Positions 14,727 through 23,687 are shown, counted from the stretch's first letter. The stretch: DNA of 64,000 nucleotides from Nocardia cerradoensis NBRC 101014 (GCF_000308535.1 NZ_BAFW01000255.1:31985-95984); one strand, 5' to 3'. Program-made: numbers and translations. The notes: a model not told the origin generated them from the letters alone.

Positions 14727-16682
14727 ATGGCGACAGCCGCGAAAGTTCACGCCACCGAAGAACAGGCCCGCGCACTGGTCGAGGAATCACGCGAAAGCAC
14801 CTGGGCCAAACCGTCGTTCGCGAAGCAGATGTTCCTCGGCCGGTTCCGGCTCGACCTGATCCATCCGTATCCACAGCCCGCTCCCGACGACGCGGCGCGG
14901 ACCGAGGCCTACCTGGAACGGCTGCGGGCCTTCTGCGAGACCTTGGACGGATCGGTCATCGAGGCCGAATCGAAGATTCCGGACGACTACGTCCGCGGCC
15001 TAGCCGAACTCGGCTGCTTCGGACTCAAGATCCCACCGGAATACGGTGGGCAGGGACTGTCGCAGGTCGGCTACAACCGGGCGCTGATGATGGTCGGCTC
15101 GGTGCACGCGAGTTTGGGCGTGCTGCTGTCGGCGCATCAGTCGATCGGCGTGCCGGAACCGCTGAAGCTGGCCGGCACCGAGGAACAGAAGCGCGAATTC
15201 CTGCCCCGGTGCGCGCGGGGCGCGGTCAGCGCCTTCCTGCTGACGGAACCGGACGTCGGATCGGACCCCGCCCGGATGGCGAGTACCGCGACCCCGACCG
15301 CCGACGGCGAGGCCTACGAACTCGACGGTGTGAAGTTGTGGACGACCAACGGTGTGGTCGCCGAACTGCTGGTGGTCATGGCGCGGGTACCGAAGGGCCC
15401 CGGCCATCGCGGCGGCATATCCGCCTTCGTGGTGGAGGCCGACACCCCCGGCATCACCGTCGAGCGCCGCAACGCCTTCATGGGTTTGCACGGGATCGAG
15501 AACGGTGTCACCCGCATGCACAAGGTCCGGGTGCCGGCGCGCAATCTGATCGGACGCGAGGGCGACGGCCTGAAGATCGCGCTCACCACGCTCAACGCGG
15601 GCCGGCTGGCCATCCCCGCACTGTGCACCGCGGCGGCGAAGTGGTCGCTGAAGATCAGCCGCGGCTGGTCGGCGGCGCGCGTGCAGTGGGGCCGCCCGGT
15701 CGGCGAACACGCGGCGGTCGCGTCGAAGATATCCTTCGTCGCCGCAACCGCTTTCGCGCTGGAGGCGGTGCTCGAACTGTCCGGGACCATGTGCGACGAG
15801 GCGCGCAACGACATCCGCATCGAAGCCGCACTGGCCAAACTGTGGGCCTCCGAGATGAGCTGTCGCATCGCCGACGAACTGGTACAGATCCGCGGCGGCC
15901 GCGGCTACGAGACCGCCGCCTCGCTGCGCCATCGGGGTGAGCGCGCGGTACCGGCCGAACAGCTGGTGCGCGATCTGCGGATCAATCGGATCTTCGAAGG
16001 CTCCAGCGAGATCATGCGACTGCTGATCGCCCGCGAGATGGCCGATGCGCATATGGCCGCCGCGGGCGCGCTCGTGGATCGCCATGCGGCACTGAAGGAC
16101 AAGGCCACCGCCGCGGTCGGGGCGAGCGGCTTCTACGCGAAATGGTTCCCGCAGTTGGCGGTCGGCCGTGGCACGCTTCCGGCCGGCTATACCGAATTCG
16201 GGCCGCTGGCAACGCATCTGCGCTTCGTCGAGCGGATGTCACGCAAGCAGGCGCGCGAATTGATGTACGCGATGGCGCGCTGGCAGGCGAAACTCGAATA
16301 CCGGCAGGGGTTCCTGGGCCGCCTCGTCGATATCGGCGCGGAGCTGTTCGCCATGTCGGCGGCGTGCGTCCGCGCCCAGGCCATGCGCGCCGAGGACAGC
16401 CGGGACGCGGCCGCGGCGACGGAACTGGCCGACACCTTCTGCCGCCAGTCCCGGTTGCGGGTCGAGGCCGCCTTCGACGCACTGTGGGACAACACCGACG
16501 ACGCCGACACCGCGCTGACCCGGCAGGTGCTGGAGGGCCGCTACGAATGGCTGGAGTCGGGCGTGCTCGATCCCAGCGAGGGCACCGGCCCGTGGATCGC
16601 GGAGTGGGAATTCGGCCCGTCCACCGAGCACAATCTGCTCACCCCGTTCCTGCCGTCCACGCGCACGGCGGCCGACGTGTAG
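14727..16682 (+). CDS. fadE10: Acyl-CoA dehydrogenase, FadE10-like
   Basis: A 651-residue flavin-dependent dehydrogenase that introduces a 2,3 double bond into acyl-CoA. It is longer than the usual ~390 residues because of a C-terminal helical extension, as in VLCAD/ACAD9-type and mycobacterial FadE10. N-terminal EEQARALVEESRES and KPSFAKQMFLGRF, the FAD/substrate segment LLTEPDVGSDPARM, VKLWTTNGVVA, and RIFEGSSEIMRLL with catalytic-type Glu424 closely match my memory of FadE10 (Rv0873). ATG 14727 follows GAGGGAGGATCCC. It is monocistronic and ends at an unusual 19-bp inverted repeat. Orthology is inferred from memory; family is firm. Confidence 0.9.
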   Translation: MATAAKVHATEEQARALVEESRESTWAKPSFAKQMFLGRFRLDLIHPYPQPAPDDAARTEAYLERLRAFCETLDGSVIEAESKIPDDYVRGLAELGCFGLKIPPEYGGQGLSQVGYNRALMMVGSVHASLGVLLSAHQSIGVPEPLKLAGTEEQKREFLPRCARGAVSAFLLTEPDVGSDPARMASTATPTADGEAYELDGVKLWTTNGVVAELLVVMARVPKGPGHRGGISAFVVEADTPGITVERRNAFMGLHGIENGVTRMHKVRVPARNLIGREGDGLKIALTTLNAGRLAIPALCTAAAKWSLKISRGWSAARVQWGRPVGEHAAVASKISFVAATAFALEAVLELSGTMCDEARNDIRIEAALAKLWASEMSCRIADELVQIRGGRGYETAASLRHRGERAVPAEQLVRDLRINRIFEGSSEIMRLLIAREMADAHMAAAGALVDRHAALKDKATAAVGASGFYAKWFPQLAVGRGTLPAGYTEFGPLATHLRFVERMSRKQARELMYAMARWQAKLEYRQGFLGRLVDIGAELFAMSAACVRAQAMRAEDSRDAAAATELADTFCRQSRLRVEAAFDALWDNTDDADTALTRQVLEGRYEWLESGVLDPSEGTGPWIAEWEFGPSTEHNLLTPFLPSTRTAADV

Positions 16683-16687
16683 CGATC

Positions 16688-16745
16688 CATCGGGAAATCT
16701 AGGGCTGTCTAGTCTCAAAGATCGAGAGCCCTAGATTTCCCGATG
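16688..16745. repeat. Perfect 19-bp inverted repeat between convergent genes
   Basis: The arms CATCGGGAAATCTAGGGCT (16688-16706) and its exact complement (16727-16745) flank a 20-nt spacer that itself contains a short CTC/GAG hairpin. It fills the gap between fadE10 and the epoxide hydrolase. The arms are much richer in A/T than their neighbours. No T tract follows on either strand. It may be a two-way terminator or the remnant of a small palindromic element. Confidence 0.75.
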
Positions 16746-16754
16746 AAACGGCGC

Positions 16755-17885
16755 TCAGGCGAGATCGCCGAAGAATCGGCGCAGGTCGGCCGCATATGCC
16801 TGCGGCTGATCCATCGCGATGAAATGGTGTCCCGCCGGATTGTCCTCCGGCCAGTGCACGATCTTCGCGGTGCGCTCGGCGAGCCGGCGGATGCCCGGTG
16901 CGCCGCTGTACACCCCGGTCGGGACCTGCGCCGAACCGGTCGGCCAGGCGAAGCCGGTGCTGTCGTAGTACGACCACGCCGACGTCCCGAAGCTCTGGGT
17001 GAACCAGTAGATGCCGACGGTGGTCAGCAGCGCGTCACGGTCGATCGCCGCGTCGAGCGCGCCGGCGGCGCTGAAGTCGGTGTACTTCTGCACCATCCAG
17101 GCCAGCGCGGCGGCGGGTGAATCGTTCCATCCGATCGAGAAGGTCTGCGGCGCCGCACGCAGCAGACCGTGATGATCCACGCCGTTGACCCAGTCCGCCG
17201 ACATCATCGCCTCGTAGCCGGCCCGTTCGGCATCGGTCAGGATCGGCACATCGGCCTGGGTGGGGAAGCCGAGACCGGCGGTGATGTAGAGCCCGGCCAC
17301 CCGGGCCGGCGCCGCCTCGGCCATCGCGGTGCCCACATAGGTGCCGAGGTCACCGCCCTGTACGCCGTACCGCTCGTAGCCGAGCCGGGCCATCAGTTCC
17401 ACCCACATCCGGCCGACACGGTCTGCGCTCCAGCCGGTTTCGGCAGGCGCGGCCGAGAATCCGTACCCCGGCACCGACGGTACGACCACATGGAAGGCCC
17501 GTGCGGGATCGCCACCGTGCGCTCGCGGATCGACGAGAAGGTCGATGAGGCCGTCGAATTCGGCGAAGGTGTTGGGCCAGCCGTGGTTGAGAACCAGCGG
17601 CAGCGCCTCCGGCTCGGGCGAGCGCACGTGCAGGAAGTGCACATCGACACCGTCGATCTCGGTGCGGTACTGCGGGAAGCGATTGAGCCGGGCTTCCTGT
17701 GCCCGCCAGTCGTATTCGGTGCGCCAGTAGTCGGCCAGGTCGCGCAGCCGCGTCACCGGGACGCCCCGGCTGCCCTCCGCGCCGGGCAGTCGCGGCGCCC
17801 AGCGCGTCCGCGCGAGCCGATCGCGCAGATCGTCGATATCGGACTGGGGTATGTCGATGCGGAAGCTGCGGATCTCTGCGCTCAT
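16755..17885 (-). CDS. Epoxide hydrolase (alpha/beta-hydrolase fold, EHN domain)
   Basis: A 376-residue microsomal-type epoxide hydrolase. The N-terminal EHN region (FRIDIPQSDIDDLRDRLART, RFPQYRTEIDGVDVHFLH) precedes an alpha/beta-hydrolase core. The oxyanion-hole motif is LNHGWPNTF and the nucleophile elbow is YGVQGGDLGTYVG, whose Asp attacks the epoxide; the catalytic His lies in NPAGHHFIAMDQP near the C-terminus. Bacterial members open lipid or xenobiotic epoxides to diols. The start at 17885 (MSAEIRSF) is preferred over an ATG three codons upstream. The gene is divergent from the alpha/beta hydrolase at 18134. Confidence 0.88.
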   Translation of the reverse strand: MSAEIRSFRIDIPQSDIDDLRDRLARTRWAPRLPGAEGSRGVPVTRLRDLADYWRTEYDWRAQEARLNRFPQYRTEIDGVDVHFLHVRSPEPEALPLVLNHGWPNTFAEFDGLIDLLVDPRAHGGDPARAFHVVVPSVPGYGFSAAPAETGWSADRVGRMWVELMARLGYERYGVQGGDLGTYVGTAMAEAAPARVAGLYITAGLGFPTQADVPILTDAERAGYEAMMSADWVNGVDHHGLLRAAPQTFSIGWNDSPAAALAWMVQKYTDFSAAGALDAAIDRDALLTTVGIYWFTQSFGTSAWSYYDSTGFAWPTGSAQVPTGVYSGAPGIRRLAERTAKIVHWPEDNPAGHHFIAMDQPQAYAADLRRFFGDLA

Positions 17886-18036
17886 GGACCCCACGCTAAG
17901 TGCGATATAGGCCAGATTCGGTCCTAGTGCCGGGAGCCGGTGTCGAGTTCTTTCTAGGGCGTTCTACAACGTGCCGTAGATACGCGAATATTCTGCCGAT
18001 TCCCTCCTGCCGGATCGCCGGCGAACGAGCGGCAGC

Positions 18037-18069
18037 AGTTGTACAACTTCTGCATAACACCAGGTTATG
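18037..18069. promoter_or_regulatory. Two adjacent palindromes, candidate operators
   Basis: A perfect 12-bp palindrome AGTTGTACAACT (18037-18048) is followed four bases later by CATAAC-N5-GTTATG (18053-18069). Both lie 65-100 bp upstream of the alpha/beta hydrolase start and within the divergent region facing the epoxide hydrolase gene. They look like sites for a dimeric repressor. No regulator gene is adjacent, so the binding protein is unknown. Confidence 0.45.
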
Positions 18070-18133
18070 GCCGTTAACGCGGCGGCAATCAATTCCGACA
18101 TCCGGGCAGGTACGGACTCTGCAGGAGGACGTC

Positions 18134-19150
18134 ATGTCCACGACGAACGCCACCCGCGTCACCGTCTGCGCCGACGACGGCACCCCCCTGGCCGCCTGGA
18201 CCTTCGGTCCGCCCACGGCCTCGGTGACGGTGGTCTTCGTTCACGGCCACTGCCTGCGGACCGAATCCTGGTGGTTCCTGCGGGATCAGCTGCTGCGGCA
18301 ATGGGGCTCCGGCACCCGGATGGTGTTCTACGACCACCGCGGGCACGGCGATTCCGCCGGCGCCGATCCGATGACCTACACCATCGACCAGCTGGGCCAC
18401 GATCTCGACGCGGTCCTGCGGGCGGTCGCGCCGACGGGACCGGTGGTGCTGGTCGGCCATTCCATGGGCGCGATGGTGGTGCTGGCCTACGCTCGCCTGT
18501 TCCCGGCCACGATCGGCACCCGGGTGGTCGGCGTCGGGCTGATCGCCGGGGCGGCCGCCGGCATCACCGCGGTCGGGCTGGGCCGATTGCTGAACCGGCA
18601 CACCGTGACCTCACTGCGGGTCGCGGTCCAGCGGGCGCCGCGGGCGCTCCAGGTGTCGAAGCGGTTGGGGCGCCGCGTTTTCGAGCCGATGGTGCGGGAG
18701 GCGAGTTTCGGCTCGCGCCGGGTGAATCCGCGCATGGCCGCACTCGCCACCGCGATGCTCAACGACACCCCGCTGCCGACCATGGCCTACTTCCTGGATT
18801 CACTCATCCACTTCGACGAGACGCCCACGCTGCGCCTGCTGTCGGAGCTTCCGGCCCTGGTGCTCGGCGGATCGGCCGACATCATGATTCCGTTCGCGCA
18901 CTCGGTGGTCCTCGCCGCGCAGCTCGGTCGCGCCGAACTGGTCCGGCTCGACGGCGCCGGACACAGCGTGATCCTGGAGCGCGCGGAGGAGGTGGCGGTG
19001 GCCGTCGCGGCACTCGTGGACCGCGCGACCGGAACCCCGGCCCTCACTCCCGAAGGCCGGGGAGCCGACACCGCCGCGCTTCCGGTTCTCGCGGCACTCG
19101 TGGGGATGGAGTCGCCGTCGGTCACGGCGACCCTGCCGGCCGCCGGATGA
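18134..19150 (+). CDS. Alpha/beta hydrolase
   Basis: A 338-residue alpha/beta-fold hydrolase. The strand-helix motif VVFVHGHCLRTESWW contains the oxyanion hole, the nucleophilic Ser is in GHSMGAMVV, the acid is in GGSADIMIPF, and the His is in DGAGHSVILE. Between core strands there is a helical cap with many basic residues. A C-terminal tail of about 40 residues looks disordered. The start at 18134 follows GCAGGAGGACGTC; the frame stays open for 234 bases upstream without a plausible RBS. Esterase, lipase or haloperoxidase-like activity is possible; the substrate cannot be read from sequence. Confidence 0.85.
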   Translation: MSTTNATRVTVCADDGTPLAAWTFGPPTASVTVVFVHGHCLRTESWWFLRDQLLRQWGSGTRMVFYDHRGHGDSAGADPMTYTIDQLGHDLDAVLRAVAPTGPVVLVGHSMGAMVVLAYARLFPATIGTRVVGVGLIAGAAAGITAVGLGRLLNRHTVTSLRVAVQRAPRALQVSKRLGRRVFEPMVREASFGSRRVNPRMAALATAMLNDTPLPTMAYFLDSLIHFDETPTLRLLSELPALVLGGSADIMIPFAHSVVLAAQLGRAELVRLDGAGHSVILERAEEVAVAVAALVDRATGTPALTPEGRGADTAALPVLAALVGMESPSVTATLPAAG

Positions 19151-19329
19151 GGTTCGCCCGCCGCGCCGGGCGCGCAGGTGGCGAGATCTTTTTCCCTCTG
19201 CGACGAGCCAGAACGCGAATGATCACGTAATGTGTTGTAGATCACGATGTGCGGTCCGTCACAAAATTGATCTTGCCTCGCGGGCGGGATCGGATCCGGT
19301 GATCGGCCCGGAAGCACCAGGAGGTTTCG

Positions 19330-19620
19330 ATGACACGCAGTGAGATCGCCGAACTGCGCTTCGCGGTCGGACAGCTCCGGCAATGCGTCGGCGCGTTGCG
19401 CACCCACTACGGAGATGCCAACTCGGTCCGCCGGCTGGAGAACGATCTCGAACGACTCACCATCGACGCCGAGGAGTTCGAACACACCCCGCCGCCCGAG
19501 GTGGACAGCCGCAGGCAGCAGGAGGTCATCTACGTGCCGGACAGCAAGTCCGACGAGGCGGCATGGATGGGCGCACAGGACGAGGGCCTCGGCTTCCATT
19601 CGAGGCCGCGCACCAAGTAA
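19330..19620 (+). CDS. Small conserved protein upstream of Sdh1 (Rv0250c-like)
   Basis: A 96-residue acidic soluble protein. The first half (ELRFAVGQLRQCVGALRTHY and RRLENDLERLTIDAEEF) is helical, and the C-terminal half carries IYVPDSKSDEAAWMGAQDEG. From memory, Mycobacterium tuberculosis Rv0250c sits in the same place before the Sdh1 genes, has almost the same length and a similar final region, so this is probably its counterpart. It has CAGGAGG five bases before the ATG. A hairpin separates it from the sdh genes, suggesting an independent transcript. Function is unknown. Confidence 0.75.
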   Translation: MTRSEIAELRFAVGQLRQCVGALRTHYGDANSVRRLENDLERLTIDAEEFEHTPPPEVDSRRQQEVIYVPDSKSDEAAWMGAQDEGLGFHSRPRTK

Positions 19621-19643
19621 CCCGACATTCACCAGCAGCACGG

Positions 19644-19678
19644 GCCGTCGCGGCGGCCGTCCATTCCGCCGCGACGGC
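19644..19678 (+). terminator. Hairpin terminator before sdh operon
   Basis: A perfect 13-bp stem (GCCGTCGCGGCGG) with a 9-nt loop, inside a longer imperfect stem. It lies in the 306-bp gap 19621-19926; the remainder of that gap should hold the sdh promoter, but I cannot point to boxes with confidence. Confidence 0.65.
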
Positions 19679-19926
19679 GCTGCGGCCCGTCGGTTCCCGC
19701 TCCACGGTATTCGCGAAGAAGGTCCGAAGTAGCTCGTCATTCACTCGCTGTACCGCCGCCGTCGAGCGCCCAGAAAATGTGGCGCAAATCATAGGACGGG
19801 GCGGCGATAGTTCTTGCCTGGACCGGCCTCGAGTCATAGCCCGGTTGTCGTATGGTGCTCAGCATCACATTCGACGCCGGAGGTAACGATGACGTTCCAC
19901 GGGGTAGACCAGCGAGGCAGCTTGCA

Positions 19927-20757
19927 GTGAGCGCAGCACCGACACGCGCCCCCGAGGCGGGCACGGGAGTTTTCAGCAAAGGCCGCGCGGCCATTTCCAC
20001 ACGCACTCTGCGTACCGACCGATGGTGGGTCCCCCCACTGCTCACGGTGCTCGGACTAGCCGCATTCATCATCTACGCAACCGTGAGAGCCTTTGTGCGA
20101 ACGGCATATTGGGTCTCCGACTACCACTATCTGACGCCGTTCTACTCACCCTGCGTGAGTACCTCGTGCGTCGAGGGTTCGAGCCACTTCGGGCACTGGG
20201 TCGGCAACCTGCCGATGTGGATTCCGCTCGGTTTCCTGGTGCTGCCGTTCCTACTGCTGTTCCGGTTGACCTGTTACTACTACCGCAAGGCCTACTACCG
20301 CGCGGTGTGGTTCTCGCCGCCGGCCTGCGCGGTCGCCGAACCGCACGGCAAATACACCGGTGAGACGCGGCTTCCGCTGATCATCCAGAACGTGCACCGC
20401 TACTTCTTCTATGTCGCGGTCGTCGTGTCGGTGGTCAACACCTACGACGCGGTCATGGCGTTCCACGGCAAGGACGGTGGCTTCGGCTTCGGCCTGGGCA
20501 ACATCGTCCTGGTGGTGAATGTCGTTCTGCTGTGGGCATATACGATCTCGTGTCACTCCTGCCGGCACATCACCGGCGGCCGTCTCAAACACTTCTCCGC
20601 CCATCCGGTGCGCTACTGGATGTGGACGCAGGTGTCGAAGTTGAACACGCGTCACATGCAGCTGGCATGGACCACGCTGGCCACCCTGGCGATCACCGAC
20701 TTCTACATCATGCTCGTCGCCAGCGGGACCATCTCCGATCCGCGTTTCATCGGTTGA
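19927..20757 (+). CDS. sdhC: Succinate dehydrogenase (Sdh1) membrane anchor subunit
   Basis: A 276-residue polytopic membrane protein with about five hydrophobic helices, matching the anchor of mycobacterial Sdh1 (Rv0249c, 273 residues). It passes electrons from SdhB to menaquinone. GTG 19927 is chosen as start because the protein then aligns in length, with TRTLRTDRWW at the same distance from the N-terminus as I recall for the mycobacterial protein; an ATG at 19852 lies in frame further up. Cys/His groups at 76-81 (CVSTSC), 87-90 and 209-214 (CHSCRH) could bind the membrane-embedded Rieske-type cluster reported for M. smegmatis Sdh1. First gene of the operon; sdhA follows after 60 bp. Confidence 0.88.
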   Translation: MSAAPTRAPEAGTGVFSKGRAAISTRTLRTDRWWVPPLLTVLGLAAFIIYATVRAFVRTAYWVSDYHYLTPFYSPCVSTSCVEGSSHFGHWVGNLPMWIPLGFLVLPFLLLFRLTCYYYRKAYYRAVWFSPPACAVAEPHGKYTGETRLPLIIQNVHRYFFYVAVVVSVVNTYDAVMAFHGKDGGFGFGLGNIVLVVNVVLLWAYTISCHSCRHITGGRLKHFSAHPVRYWMWTQVSKLNTRHMQLAWTTLATLAITDFYIMLVASGTISDPRFIG

Positions 20758-20817
20758 TTCCGGCGACAGACAACGCCATAGAGCCCCATTCCTCAGTGTC
20801 CCAGGAGTATTCGTTTC

Positions 20818-22833
20818 ATGCCTGAAGTCGAACGGCACAAGTACGACGTCGTCGTGATCGGTGCCGGTGGCGCCGGCCTGCGTGCGGTGATCGAAGCGCG
20901 CGAACGCGGCCTCTCGGTGGCGGTGGTGTGTAAATCGTTGTTCGGCAAGGCCCATACGGTCATGGCCGAAGGCGGATGCGCCGCCTCGATGGGCAATGCC
21001 AACGAGAAGGACAACTGGCAGACGCATTTCCGCGACACCATGCGCGGCGGAAAATTCCTCAACAACTGGCGCATGGCCGAACTGCACGCCCAGGAGGCAC
21101 CCGAGCGGGTGTGGGAGCTGGAGACGTACGGGGCGCTGTTCGACCGGACGCCCGACGGGCGGATCAGCCAGCGCAACTTCGGCGGGCACACCTATCCCCG
21201 CCTCGCCCATGTCGGCGACCGCACCGGCCTCGAGATCATCCGCACCATGCAGCAGAAGATCGTCTCGCTGCAACAGGAGGATTATGCCGCGACCGGCGAT
21301 TACGAGGCCCGGATCAAGGTGTTCGCCGAATGCACGATCACCGATCTGCTCAAGGACACGAGCGGTATCGGTCAGCGCCCGGAGGAGGCAGCGGGCGTAA
21401 CCACGGAGGGCGCCCGATCCCGCTCCAATGACACAGGCGCCATCTCGGGTGCGTTCGGGTACTGGCGGGAGTCGGGACGGTTCGTCCTGTTCGAGACTCC
21501 GGCGGTCGTGCTGGCCACCGGCGGGGTGGGCAAGTCCTACAAGGTCACCTCGAACTCGTGGGAGTACACCGGCGACGGTCATGCCCTCGCGCTGCGCGCC
21601 GGAGCCTCGCTGATCAATATGGAATTCCTGCAGTTCCATCCGACCGGTATGGTCTGGCCGCCGAGTGTGAAGGGCATTCTGGTCACCGAGGGTGTGCGCG
21701 GTGACGGAGGCGTGCTCAAGAACACCGAGGGCAAGCGGTTCATGTTCGAGTACATCCCGGCGGTGTTCAAGGGCCAGTACGCCGAGACCGAGGACGAGGC
21801 CGATCAGTGGTTGCGCGACAACGATTCCGCGCGCCGCACCCCGGACCTGCTGCCGCGCGACGAGGTGGCCCGCGCGATCAACGAAGAGGTCAAGGCCGGG
21901 CGCGGCACGGAGCACGGCGGGGTGTACCTCGACATCGCCTCCCGGCTGCCGGCCGCCGAGATCATGCGGCGGTTGCCGTCGATGCATCACCAGTTCAAGG
22001 AGCTGGCCGATGTCGACATCACCAAGGAGCCGATGGAGGTCGGGCCGACCTGTCACTACGTGATGGGCGGCATCGAGGTCGATCCCGACACCGGCGCGGC
22101 CACCGTGCCCGGATTGTTCGCCGCCGGTGAATGTTCCGGCGGTATGCACGGATCCAACCGCCTCGGCGGCAACTCGCTGTCGGACCTGCTGGTCTTCGGG
22201 CGACGCGCCGGGCTGGGCGCGGCCACCTACGTCGAACAGCTGGCACAGCGTCCGGCCGTCGCCGACGCCGATATCGACGCGGCCGCGAAATCCGCACTGG
22301 CGCCCTTCGATCCGCCGGCCACGGGGACCGGGGAGAACCCGTACACCCTGCACACGGATCTGCAGCAGACGATGAACGACCTGGTCGGCATCATCCGCAA
22401 GGAGCACGAGCTGGAACAGGCCATCGGCCGTCTGGGTGAACTGCGGGAGCGCTACGACAGTGTGACCGTCGAGGGTCACCGGCAGTTCAACCCCGGCTGG
22501 CATCTCGCACTCGACCTTCGAAACATGTTGCTGGTCAGCGAATGTGTCGCGCAGGCGGCGCTGCTGCGCACCGAGAGCCGCGGCGGTCACACCCGCGACG
22601 ACCATCCGCAGATGGACCCGCAGTGGCGCAATCGGCTGCTGGTGTGCCGGACCGATCCGGACGGTGTGGGCCAGACCGTGCCGCCGGTGACGGTCACCTC
22701 GGAGGATCAGAAGCCGATGCGGCCGGATCTGCTCGCCCTGTTCGAGTTGAGCGAGCTGGAGAAGTATTACACCCCGGCGGAGACCGCCGCTCATCCCGCG
22801 GCCGCCGAATCATCCGCGAAAGGGGATGAGTAG
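20818..22833 (+). CDS. sdhA: Succinate dehydrogenase (Sdh1) flavoprotein subunit
   Basis: A 671-residue FAD subunit that oxidises succinate to fumarate on the cytoplasmic face of the membrane. The dinucleotide-binding motif VVVIGAGGAGLRA is at 12-24, and His46 in KAHTVMAEGGCAAS is the likely covalent FAD attachment point. HPTGM, the active-site Arg region NTEGKRFM and the FAD-binding GECSGGMHGSNRLGGNSL segment are intact. The length is that of mycobacterial Sdh1 (Rv0248c, 646) and exceeds classic SdhA. CAGGAG precedes the ATG. sdhB begins two bases after its stop, so the two subunits are co-translated. Confidence 0.95.
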   Translation: MPEVERHKYDVVVIGAGGAGLRAVIEARERGLSVAVVCKSLFGKAHTVMAEGGCAASMGNANEKDNWQTHFRDTMRGGKFLNNWRMAELHAQEAPERVWELETYGALFDRTPDGRISQRNFGGHTYPRLAHVGDRTGLEIIRTMQQKIVSLQQEDYAATGDYEARIKVFAECTITDLLKDTSGIGQRPEEAAGVTTEGARSRSNDTGAISGAFGYWRESGRFVLFETPAVVLATGGVGKSYKVTSNSWEYTGDGHALALRAGASLINMEFLQFHPTGMVWPPSVKGILVTEGVRGDGGVLKNTEGKRFMFEYIPAVFKGQYAETEDEADQWLRDNDSARRTPDLLPRDEVARAINEEVKAGRGTEHGGVYLDIASRLPAAEIMRRLPSMHHQFKELADVDITKEPMEVGPTCHYVMGGIEVDPDTGAATVPGLFAAGECSGGMHGSNRLGGNSLSDLLVFGRRAGLGAATYVEQLAQRPAVADADIDAAAKSALAPFDPPATGTGENPYTLHTDLQQTMNDLVGIIRKEHELEQAIGRLGELRERYDSVTVEGHRQFNPGWHLALDLRNMLLVSECVAQAALLRTESRGGHTRDDHPQMDPQWRNRLLVCRTDPDGVGQTVPPVTVTSEDQKPMRPDLLALFELSELEKYYTPAETAAHPAAAESSAKGDE

Positions 22834-22835
22834 CA

Positions 22836-23582
22836 ATGGGTTACGATGCCCACTTCCGCGTATGGCGCGGTGACGACGACAAGGGCGAACTGCAGGACTA
22901 CACCGTGGAGGTGAACGAGGGCGAGGTCGTCCTCGACATCATTCACCGGTTGCAGGCCACCCAGGCTCCGGATCTGGCGGTGCGCTGGAACTGCAAGGCC
23001 GGTAAGTGCGGTTCCTGTTCGGCCGAGGTGAACGGCCGCCCGCGCCTGATGTGTATGACCCGAATGTCGACCTTCGCCGCCGACGAGGTGGTGACGGTGA
23101 CGCCGATGCGCACCTTCCCGGTCATCCGTGACCTCGTCACGGATGTCTCCTTCAACTATCAGAAGGCCAGGGAGATACCGTCTTTCACGCCGCCGGCCGA
23201 TCTGAAGCCGGGTGACTACCGGATGCAGCAGCGAGATGTGGAACGTTCGCAGGAGTTCCGCAAGTGCATCGAATGTTTCCTGTGCCAGAACACCTGTCAC
23301 GTCGTGCGCGACCACGAAGACAACAAGAACGCCTTCGCGGGGCCGCGGTATCTGATGCGGGTGGCCGAGTTGGAGATGCATCCCCTGGATGTGGCCGACC
23401 GGCGCGAGATGGCGCAGGAGGAGTTCGGGCTCGGCTACTGCAACATCACCAAATGCTGCACCGAGGTGTGCCCGGAACACATCAAGATCACCGACAATGC
23501 CCTCATTCCGATGAAGGAAAGGGTTGTGGATCGGAAATACGATCCGGTCGTCTGGTTGGGTAACAAATTGTTCCGGCGATAA
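22836..23582 (+). CDS. sdhB: Succinate dehydrogenase (Sdh1) iron-sulfur subunit
   Basis: A 248-residue iron-sulfur subunit, identical in length to Rv0247c as I recall it. The plant-ferredoxin-type [2Fe-2S] site uses Cys53, Cys58, Cys61 and Cys73 (CKAGKCGSC...C); the [4Fe-4S] site uses Cys144, 147, 150 and 154 (CIECFLCQNTC); the [3Fe-4S] region has Cys202, 207/208 and 212 (CNITKCCTEVC). It carries electrons from FAD to the membrane anchor. The ATG follows the sdhA stop by two bases with GGGGATGAG as ribosome binding site. A long hairpin closes the operon. Confidence 0.95.
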   Translation: MGYDAHFRVWRGDDDKGELQDYTVEVNEGEVVLDIIHRLQATQAPDLAVRWNCKAGKCGSCSAEVNGRPRLMCMTRMSTFAADEVVTVTPMRTFPVIRDLVTDVSFNYQKAREIPSFTPPADLKPGDYRMQQRDVERSQEFRKCIECFLCQNTCHVVRDHEDNKNAFAGPRYLMRVAELEMHPLDVADRREMAQEEFGLGYCNITKCCTEVCPEHIKITDNALIPMKERVVDRKYDPVVWLGNKLFRR

Positions 23583-23586
23583 TTCG

Positions 23587-23627
23587 ACGGCGGAATCGGC
23601 GACGATATTCGCCGCCGATTCCGCCGT
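23587..23627 (+). terminator. Terminator of the sdh operon
   Basis: A perfect 15-bp stem (ACGGCGGAATCGGCG) with an 11-nt loop starts five bases after the sdhB stop and is followed by TGATTCAGTTCGTTTCG, mildly T-rich. Strong candidate for transcription termination. Confidence 0.8.
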
Positions 23628-23659
23628 TGATTCAGTTCGTTTCGAATAAGGGAAATCAG

Positions 23660-23687
23660 GTAGCCGGTCGAATCTCCGACCGGCTAC
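23660..23687 (-). terminator. Hairpin overlapping the stop of the small membrane protein gene
   Basis: An 11-bp stem (GTAGCCGGTCG) with a 6-nt loop; the stop codon of the 23684-23881 gene lies inside the right arm. On the minus strand it is followed by CTGATTTCCCTTATTCG. It would terminate that gene right at its end. Confidence 0.65.

Noticed and set aside
20251..22794. An 847-codon minus-strand frame antisense to sdhA
   Set aside because: It mirrors the codons of sdhA; its Arg/His/Gly-rich composition is typical of antisense frames in high-GC DNA.
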